Assembly: GCA_964402325.1 (NCBI GenBank) | Contig: CAYOBI010000101.1 | Location: 1 to 7,661, forward strand | DNA from: Raineyella sp964402325 | GTDB lineage: Bacteria > Actinomycetota > Actinomycetes > Propionibacteriales > Propionibacteriaceae | Reading direction: 5' to 3' | Length of the DNA: 7,661 nt | Part shown: positions 1-4,521 of the stretch, piece after piece | How positions within the stretch are numbered: the first letter of the stretch is position 1 | How the letters are laid out: each line of letters starts with the position of its first letter | Program-made: the position numbers and the translations under genes | The notes under the pieces: generated by a model | What the model was told of the DNA's origin: nothing | What the model saw: only the letters and a program-made list of their open reading frames with translations | Database searches by the model: none

Positions 1-411
1 GAGGGGCCCGACGCCCGGCCCTGGGTGGTCACCGTGCCGGACGCCGATCCGGCGCGGCGGGCCCGGCTGGCGCCGTACGTCCGGTTCCTCGAGGTGGCGC
101 CCGGGCCGGGCGGCCACCCGTCGCTGCCGGCCGCGGTCGCCGCACTGCGGGGGGCCGGGATGGGCCGGGTGCTCAGCGAGGGCGGCCCGACGGTGCTCGG
201 CACGCTGGTCGGGGCCGGGGTGGTCGACGAGCTGTTCCTCACCCTGTCCCCGCTGCTGGTGGGCGGGGAGGGTCCTCGGATCCTGCACGCCGGGGCGTAC
301 CGGGCGCCGGTGCCGTTGCGGCTGCTGGAGGTGCTGGGGGCCGGGGACGAACTGTTCCTGCGCTACGGGGTGGGGGACCCGGCCTCCACCTCGTCGGCCG
401 ACCGGGCGTAG
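1..411 (+). CDS. RibD C-terminal-domain reductase (pyrimidine reductase family), 5' end missing
   Basis: The frame is open from the first base of the window to the TAG at 409-411, so this is the last 136 codons of a gene that starts to the left. The visible part matches the C-terminal half of the RibD_C / dihydrofolate-reductase-like fold. It carries the nucleotide-binding signature SEGGPTVLG (about residues 59-67 of the fragment), followed by the family pattern in VVDELFLTLSPLLVGGEG. Proteins of this family reduce the ribosylamino-pyrimidine intermediate of riboflavin synthesis with NADPH, or act as stand-alone reductases of unknown substrate. Stand-alone actinobacterial members are usually about 230-260 residues, so roughly half is missing here. 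The lack of other riboflavin genes in view means the true substrate cannot be assigned. The tail DPASTSSADRA looks disordered and is encoded inside the overlap with the convergent transporter gene. The family call is secure, the precise function is not. Confidence 0.88.
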   Translation, partial: EGPDARPWVVTVPDADPARRARLAPYVRFLEVAPGPGGHPSLPAAVAALRGAGMGRVLSEGGPTVLGTLVGAGVVDELFLTLSPLLVGGEGPRILHAGAYRAPVPLRLLEVLGAGDELFLRYGVGDPASTSSADRA

Positions 412-1367
412 CGCTGCGCCAGCGCCGAGCAGGCCATCAGCTGCGCCTGGTGGAAGACCATCAGCGGCAGGGCGATCAGGCCGATCGGCTGGCCGGCGAA
501 CAGCACCGCGGCCATCGGCAGGCCGGTCGCCAGGGACTTCTTCGAGCCGCAGAACTGGATCGCGATCCGGTCCCCGCGGTGGAACCCGAGCCGGCCCGCC
601 AGCCACCAGGTCAGCCCGAGGACGATCGCCAGGACCACCAGGCAGGTGGCGATCAGGGCCAGCACCTGGACCAGCGACACCTGCGACCACATGTGCTCGC
701 GCCGGCCGGCGGAGAACGCGGAGTAGACGACCAGCACGATGATGCCCTGGTCGACCAGCTTCAGCGGCTTCTTGTGGTTCGTCACGTACGCGGCCGTCCA
801 GCGCCGGGACAGCTGGCCGAGGACGTACGGCACGAGGATCTGCAGCACGATGTCGAGCACCGCCTCGGGATGCACGGAGGCCTGGCCGCTGGGGTTGATC
901 GGGCTCGCGTTCATCAGGGCGATCACCAGGATCGGGGTGACGAACACCCCGATCAGGTTGGACATCGACGCCGACACGACGGCGCCGGCGACGTTGCCGC
1001 GGGCGATCGAGGTGAACGTCACCGACGACTGCACGGTCGAGGGCAGCAGGGTGGTGTAGAGCAGGCCGGTGTAGAGGGCCGGGGTGAGCACGCCGAGTGG
1101 CACCAGGAAGCCCAGCGCCAGCCCGATCAGCGGGAACAGCAGGTAGGTGAAGCCGAGGATCACCCCGTGCAGGCGCCAGTGCTTCAGCCCGTCGAGGGTG
1201 TCGCGGGGGTGCATCCGGGCGCCGTACAGGAAGAACAGCAGGGCGATCCCGACCGTCACCGCGTTCGACAGCACCACCGCGCCCGTGCCCCGGGCGGGCA
1301 GCAGGGTCGCCAGGATCGCCGAGGTGACGATGGCGAGCAGGAACGGGTCGAGGCGGAGGCGGGGCAT
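363..1367 (-). CDS. SBF-like transporter (bile acid:sodium symporter superfamily, YfeH/RCH1 type)
   Basis: A 334-residue integral membrane protein with about ten hydrophobic segments, the usual size for the SBF-like (PF13593) branch of the bile acid:sodium symporter superfamily. Hallmarks are FFLYGARM (45-52), LPSTVQSSVTFTSIARGN (108-125), ASMSNLIGVFVTP (133-145) and QFCGSKKSLATGLPMA (271-286). The Ser/Thr/Gln-rich and GSKKSLATG stretches are in the two unwound helix regions that line the ion and substrate site in this fold. The substrate is not known for bacterial YfeH-like members. Fungal RCH1 relatives affect calcium uptake. The annotation 'bile acid symporter' is therefore only a superfamily name. 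The ATG at 1365-1367 is preferred because a TAGCCT -10-like box ends 7 nt before it and no Shine-Dalgarno sequence is present, as in a leaderless mRNA. The gene lies 51 nt downstream of the blaI-like gene on the same strand, so some read-through is possible. Its 3' end overlaps the convergent reductase gene by 49 bp. Confidence 0.9.
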   Translation of the reverse strand: MPRLRLDPFLLAIVTSAILATLLPARGTGAVVLSNAVTVGIALLFFLYGARMHPRDTLDGLKHWRLHGVILGFTYLLFPLIGLALGFLVPLGVLTPALYTGLLYTTLLPSTVQSSVTFTSIARGNVAGAVVSASMSNLIGVFVTPILVIALMNASPINPSGQASVHPEAVLDIVLQILVPYVLGQLSRRWTAAYVTNHKKPLKLVDQGIIVLVVYSAFSAGRREHMWSQVSLVQVLALIATCLVVLAIVLGLTWWLAGRLGFHRGDRIAIQFCGSKKSLATGLPMAAVLFAGQPIGLIALPLMVFHQAQLMACSALAQRYARSADEVEAGSPTP

Positions 1368-1374
1368 GGCTGGC

Positions 1375-1380
1375 AGGCTA
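1375..1380 (-). promoter_or_regulatory. Predicted -10 box of the SBF-like transporter gene (leaderless)
   Basis: Read on the minus strand the hexamer is TAGCCT, matching the actinobacterial TANNNT -10 pattern. It is followed by 7 nt and then the ATG, which would place the transcription start at or next to the A of the start codon. No convincing -35 box is seen. This gives the transporter its own start signal despite lying just 51 nt behind the blaI-like gene. Confidence 0.45.
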
Positions 1381-1418
1381 CCCGGGCCGTGTTACGGCGC
1401 CGGTCAGCAGGGTGCGGG

Positions 1419-1781
1419 TCAGCCGTCCACCCGGGTGGAGAGCAGGTCGGCCAGGGCCTCGACGTCGTCGGGTCCGAGGCCGGCGGCGAACTCCTTGAGC
1501 GCCTCCCGGCGTTGCTCGGGGGTGCCGACGAGGGCCGCCTGCATCTCGGCCGCCATCAACGTGGCGCGGGACTCGGCGGGGCGGTAGTACCAGGCGCGAC
1601 CCTCGAGTTCCCGGGTCACCCGGTCCTTCTTCGAGAGTCGGTCGAGCACGGTCATGACGGTGGTGTAGGCGAGGTCCCGGTCGCGGGTCAACTCGGCCAG
1701 GACCTCCCTGACCGACATCGCGTGGTCCGTACGCCACAACACCTCCATGACCTGGAGTTCGAGGTCACCAAGGTTTGGCAT
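1419..1781 (-). CDS. BlaI/MecI/CopY-family winged-helix transcriptional regulator
   Basis: A 120-residue soluble DNA-binding protein; family members bind DNA as dimers and usually repress. The N-terminal winged helix is typical: LGDLELQVMEVLW (4-16) is helix 1, SVREVLAEL (23-31) is helix 2, AYTTVMTVLDRLSKKD (38-53) is the recognition helix and VTRELEGRAWYYRP (55-68) is the wing. The rest, to residue 120, is the helical dimerisation tail. A second ATG at 1788-1790 would add MGG at the N terminus. I prefer the inner ATG (1779-1781) because homologues start close to the LGxLE motif and because a TAGGAT -10-like box ends exactly 7 nt before it; the outer ATG overlaps that box and has no ribosome-binding room. 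There is no cysteine in the protein, no CopY-type CxC metal motif and no Asn-Phe pair like the cleavage site of staphylococcal BlaI/MecI. No BlaR1/MecR1 partner is in view. The gene is divergent from cydA, with dyads between them, so autoregulation plus control of the cyd operon is the likely role (inference). Confidence 0.92.
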   Translation of the reverse strand: MPNLGDLELQVMEVLWRTDHAMSVREVLAELTRDRDLAYTTVMTVLDRLSKKDRVTRELEGRAWYYRPAESRATLMAAEMQAALVGTPEQRREALKEFAAGLGPDDVEALADLLSTRVDG

Positions 1782-1788
1782 GCCGCCC

Positions 1789-1794
1789 ATCCTA
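1789..1794 (-). promoter_or_regulatory. Predicted -10 box of the blaI-like gene (leaderless)
   Basis: On the minus strand this reads TAGGAT, fitting TANNNT, and is followed by GGGCGGC (7 nt) and the ATG at 1781. This spacing predicts transcription starting at the start codon. The upstream ATG (1790) lies across the box itself, so it would not be in such a transcript. The matching -35 position, about 1812-1817, adjoins and partly overlaps the 15-bp dyad at 1815-1829. Confidence 0.5.
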
Positions 1795-1814
1795 GAGCAA
1801 CGAGTGTCTGAGTA

Positions 1815-1829
1815 CTACGACTTGCGTAG
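1815..1829. promoter_or_regulatory. 15-bp dyad, candidate operator of the BlaI-like regulator
   Basis: Perfect 5-bp arms CTACG and CGTAG are separated by ACTTG. The dyad centre is 41 bp upstream of the predicted blaI-like start and it overlaps the expected -35 position, so protein bound here would block or alter that promoter. It sits in a locally A/T-richer patch that stands out from its surroundings. It shares the words ACTACG and TTGCGT with the larger dyad at 1858-1880. Assignment to the BlaI-like protein is inference from position and symmetry. Confidence 0.5.
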
Positions 1830-1857
1830 AGAAAATGGAACGCCCTCGCCCTGGCGC

Positions 1858-1880
1858 ACGACGCAACTACGTTGCGTCGT
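1858..1880. promoter_or_regulatory. Perfect 23-bp inverted repeat (10-bp arms, 3-nt centre), candidate operator
   Basis: The arms ACGACGCAAC (1858-1867) and GTTGCGTCGT (1871-1880) are exact reverse complements around TAC. A perfect 10-bp match is most unlikely by chance in a region this short. It lies upstream of both predicted transcription starts (1781 leftward, 1938 rightward), so neither mRNA would contain it. It is therefore better read as a protein-binding DNA site than as an RNA hairpin. Its centre is about 69 bp upstream of the predicted cydA start, a position suited to an activator or to a looped repressor paired with the dyad at 1815-1829. Confidence 0.6.
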
Positions 1881-1900
1881 ATGTGACGTGGCCCTCGGGC

Positions 1901-1922
1901 GGCGCGGTCAGGATCCCGCGCC
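1901..1922. promoter_or_regulatory. 7-bp-arm inverted repeat over the cydA promoter core
   Basis: GGCGCGG (1901-1907) and CCGCGCC (1916-1922) are perfect inverted arms around an 8-nt centre. The element fills the -35 and spacer region just before the cydA -10 box. Bound protein here would block RNA polymerase. The arms are pure G/C in a G/C-rich genome, so chance is a real alternative. Confidence 0.3.
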
Positions 1923-1924
1923 GT

Positions 1925-1930
1925 TAGATT
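1925..1930 (+). promoter_or_regulatory. Predicted -10 box of the cydABDC operon (leaderless)
   Basis: TAGATT fits TANNNT and ends 7 nt before the cydA ATG at 1938. The intervening CGGCTCC has no Shine-Dalgarno character, so a leaderless mRNA beginning at the ATG is predicted. The position 17-18 nt upstream is pure G/C with no resemblance to TTGACA, which suggests a weak core promoter that may need an activator. Confidence 0.5.
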
Positions 1931-1937
1931 CGGCTCC

Positions 1938-3437
1938 ATGGATCCGGCCCTCTTGGCACGGTGGCAATTCGGCATCACCACCGTCTACCACTTCTTCTTC
2001 GTTCCCGTGACGATCTCGCTGTCCCTGATCGTCGCCGTCCTCCAGACCGCGCACTATCGCACTGGCCAGGACAAGTACCGTCGGCTGACCGACTTCTTCG
2101 GCAAGCTCTTCCTGATCAACTTCGCGATGGGCGTCGTCACCGGCATCGTCCAGGAGTTCCAGTTCGGCATGAACTGGTCCGAGTACTCCCGGATGGTCGG
2201 CGACATCTTCGGCGCCCCGCTCGCCTTCGAGGCGTTGCTGGCCTTCTTCCTGGAGTCCACCTTCCTCGGCCTGTGGATCTTCGGCCGCGACCGGCTGCCC
2301 AAGGGCGTGCACCTGGCTTCGATCTGGCTCGCCGCGATCGGCACGATGCTCAGCGCCGTGTTCATCCTGGTGGCCAACTCGTTCATGCAGCACCCCGTCG
2401 GGTTCACCTACAACGCGGCCCGCGGGCGCGCCGAGATGACCGACTTCGGCGCCGTGCTGACCAACCCGGTGGCGCTGACCACCGTCCCGCACACCCTGAC
2501 CGCGGCGTTCATGGTCGGCGGCGCCTTCGTGATGGGCGTGGCCGGCTGGCACCTGCTGAGGATCGCCCGTGCCACCGGGGCGCGTAACCGCAGCGAGCTC
2601 ACCGGCGAGCACGCCGCGAACGCCGCCGCGTACAGCTGGGCCACCAAGTTCGGTGCCTGGGTGCTGATCGTCTCCGGGGCCCTGGTCGCCTTCTCCGGTG
2701 ACCTGCAGGGCAAGGTGATGACCGACGTCCAGCCGATGAAGATGGCCGCGGCCGAGGCGATCTGGGAGACCGAGACGCCGGCGTCCTTCTCGCTGTTCAC
2801 CATCGGCACCCTGGACGGGTCCCAGGAGGTCTTCTCGATCAAGATTCCGGGCCTGACGTCCTTCCTCGCCACCGGGTCGTTCTCCGGCACCGTGCAGGGC
2901 ATCAACCCGCTGCGTGAGCAGTACGACGCCCGGTTCACCGAGATGATCCGGCAGCGCTACGGCGACGAGGTCGCGAACGCGATGACGTACACCCCGGCCG
3001 TGCCGGTGACGTACTGGACCTTCCGGCTGATGATCGGCCTGGGGATGCTCGCCATCGCCATCGGCATCCTGGTGCTGGTCCTGCTCCGCAAGGGGAACCT
3101 GCCGCCCGCGGGGAAGGGCGCCTGGTTCTGGCTCACGCTGATGATCGCCACGCCGCTGCTGCCGCTGTTCGCCAACTCCTTCGGCTGGATCTTCACCGAG
3201 ATGGGCCGCCAGCCGTGGATCGTCTTCGGCCTGATGCCGACCGTCGCGGGAGTGTCACCGGGGGTGCCTGCTGCGCAGGTGCTCATCACGATGATCGGGT
3301 TCACGCTGGTCTACGGCGTGCTCGCCGTCATCGAGGTGCGGCTGATGCTGCGCGCCATCCGTAAGGGGCTCGCCGGCCCCGCCCCGGCCGAGGCCGAGGG
3401 CGCCGCCGACGACGCGCCGCTGTCGTTCGCGTACTGA
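1938..3437 (+). CDS. cydA: Cytochrome bd quinol oxidase subunit I
   Basis: A 499-residue membrane protein, the haem-bearing subunit that oxidises quinol (menaquinol in most Actinomycetota) and reduces oxygen to water. It is anchored by several transmembrane helices (nine in the family). Residues matching known E. coli ligands are visible: His18 (b595), His185 and Met363 (b558, with Arg361 in TFRLM), and Glu98 and Glu106 in the FEALLAFFLEST stretch, corresponding to E. coli Glu99 and Glu107. The quinol-site motif QPMKMAAAEAIWE (265-277) carries Lys268 and Glu273, and GRQPW is at 421-425. The Lys268-to-Met363 interval is 95 residues against about 141 in E. coli, so this is the short Q-loop type. 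The start MDPALLARWQFGITTVYH agrees with family N termini. No Shine-Dalgarno sequence precedes it, consistent with the leaderless signal. It is the first gene of the cydABDC operon and divergent from the blaI-like gene. Confidence 0.98.
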   Translation: MDPALLARWQFGITTVYHFFFVPVTISLSLIVAVLQTAHYRTGQDKYRRLTDFFGKLFLINFAMGVVTGIVQEFQFGMNWSEYSRMVGDIFGAPLAFEALLAFFLESTFLGLWIFGRDRLPKGVHLASIWLAAIGTMLSAVFILVANSFMQHPVGFTYNAARGRAEMTDFGAVLTNPVALTTVPHTLTAAFMVGGAFVMGVAGWHLLRIARATGARNRSELTGEHAANAAAYSWATKFGAWVLIVSGALVAFSGDLQGKVMTDVQPMKMAAAEAIWETETPASFSLFTIGTLDGSQEVFSIKIPGLTSFLATGSFSGTVQGINPLREQYDARFTEMIRQRYGDEVANAMTYTPAVPVTYWTFRLMIGLGMLAIAIGILVLVLLRKGNLPPAGKGAWFWLTLMIATPLLPLFANSFGWIFTEMGRQPWIVFGLMPTVAGVSPGVPAAQVLITMIGFTLVYGVLAVIEVRLMLRAIRKGLAGPAPAEAEGAADDAPLSFAY

Positions 3438-3443
3438 GGGGAG
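3438..3443 (+). promoter_or_regulatory. Ribosome-binding site of cydB
   Basis: GGGGAG begins directly after the cydA stop codon, 10 nt before the cydB ATG. It supports the ATG at 3454 and tight cydA-cydB coupling in one mRNA. Confidence 0.7.
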
Positions 3444-3453
3444 TGACACGACC

Positions 3454-4521
3454 ATGGACACCGTTCTTCCTGTCGTCTGGTTCCTGCTGATCGCCGTCCT
3501 GTGGACCGGCTTCTTCGTCCTGGAGGGGTTCGACTTCGGCGTCGGCATGCTGATGCCGTTCCTCGCCAAGGACGACCGTGAACGCCGGGTGCTGATCAAC
3601 ACCATCGGCCCGGTCTGGGACGGCAACGAGGTGTGGCTGCTGACCGCCGGCGGCGCGACCTTCGCCGCGTTCCCGGAGTGGTACGCCAGCCTGTTCTCCG
3701 GGCTCTACCTGCCGCTGTTCCTCGTCCTGCTCGCGCTGATCCTGCGCGGGGTCTCCTTCGAGTACCGCCACCAGCGCAGCGACGCCGCCTGGAAGCGCGG
3801 CTGGGACCGGTGCATCATCGGCGCCTCGTACGTCGCGGCGCTGGTCTTCGGGGTGGCGTTCGCGAACTTCGTCCGCGGCCTGCCGATGGACGCCAGCCAC
3901 ACCGTGCACCAGACGGTGGGCAGCTTCTTCGGCCTGTTCACGCCGTTCGCACTGCTCGGCGGGGTGACCTTCGTGGCGCTGTTCCTCAGCCACGGGGCCG
4001 CGTTCATCGCCCTCAAGACCGACGGCGTGCTGCGGGAGCGGGCCCGGACGTACGCCTCCCGGACCGGTCTGGTCGCGCTGGTGGCGATGGCCGCCTTCGT
4101 GGTGTGGATGAACCTGGCGTACTCCGGTCTCGCCCGCGGTGCCGCCGGGGCGTCCCCGGCGCTGTCGCTGTGGCCGGCCGCGATCCTCGCCGTGCTCGGC
4201 GTCGCCCTGCTCTGGGTGGCGAACTCCCGGGGCCGGGAGGGCTGGGCCTTCGTCGGTGGCGCCGTCTCGATCCTGGCGGTGCTGGTCAACGTGTTCGCGG
4301 CGATGTTCCCGTACGTCATCCCGTCCACGCTCGACCCGGCGTACGGGCTGACCGTCTTCCAGGCGGCCTCGACCCCGTACACGCTGACGATCATGACGAT
4401 CGCGGCGGGCGTGATGACCCCGATCGTCCTCGCTTACCAGGCCTGGACGTACTGGGTCTTCCGCAAGCGGCTGAAGGTCACCGACATCCCGGCCGACGAG
4501 CCCGTGGCCGCCGCGAGCTGA
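3454..4521 (+). CDS. cydB: Cytochrome bd quinol oxidase subunit II
   Basis: A 355-residue membrane protein that pairs with CydA in the cytoplasmic membrane. Family marks are LEGFDFGVGML (23-33), the invariant block GPVWDGNEVWLL (52-63), and LRGVSFEYR (97-105), with further hydrophobic segments to about residue 330. The charged tail ends in DEPVAAAS. Length is close to the usual 330-380. It starts 16 nt after the cydA stop, behind a GGGGAG site, and its TGA overlaps the cydD ATG (TGATG), so it is translationally coupled to cydD. CydB binds no haem in the E. coli enzyme but stabilises CydA and contributes proton-path residues; Asp56 in the WDGN motif is a conserved acidic position. No cydX-like small subunit gene follows it, because there is no gap before cydD. 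Confidence 0.97.
   Translation: MDTVLPVVWFLLIAVLWTGFFVLEGFDFGVGMLMPFLAKDDRERRVLINTIGPVWDGNEVWLLTAGGATFAAFPEWYASLFSGLYLPLFLVLLALILRGVSFEYRHQRSDAAWKRGWDRCIIGASYVAALVFGVAFANFVRGLPMDASHTVHQTVGSFFGLFTPFALLGGVTFVALFLSHGAAFIALKTDGVLRERARTYASRTGLVALVAMAAFVVWMNLAYSGLARGAAGASPALSLWPAAILAVLGVALLWVANSRGREGWAFVGGAVSILAVLVNVFAAMFPYVIPSTLDPAYGLTVFQAASTPYTLTIMTIAAGVMTPIVLAYQAWTYWVFRKRLKVTDIPADEPVAAAS

Noticed and set aside
1386..1398. Small hairpin GCCGT-gtt-ACGGC between the blaI-like and transporter genes
   Set aside because: A 5-bp stem with no T-tract; too weak to call a terminator in this base composition.
1788..1790. Outer ATG as start of the BlaI-like gene
   Set aside because: It lies inside the TAGGAT box and has no ribosome-binding space. 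The inner ATG at 1779-1781 has the same TAGNNT-N7 spacing as two neighbouring genes.
450..1811. 453-codon plus-strand frame over the transporter and regulator genes
   Set aside because: The translation is dominated by Gln, Arg, Gly and His with no family pattern, while the minus-strand frames encode clear SBF-like and BlaI-like proteins.
1882..1897. Possible CRP- or Rex-type site beginning TGTGA upstream of cydA
   Set aside because: Only a left half-site is present; no matching TCACA or CACAA right half occurs at the required spacing.
3633..4520. Upstream extension of the cydD frame into cydB
   Set aside because: It is only an open frame overlapping cydB out of register. CydD family proteins begin close to the ATG at 4521, which also forms the TGATG junction.
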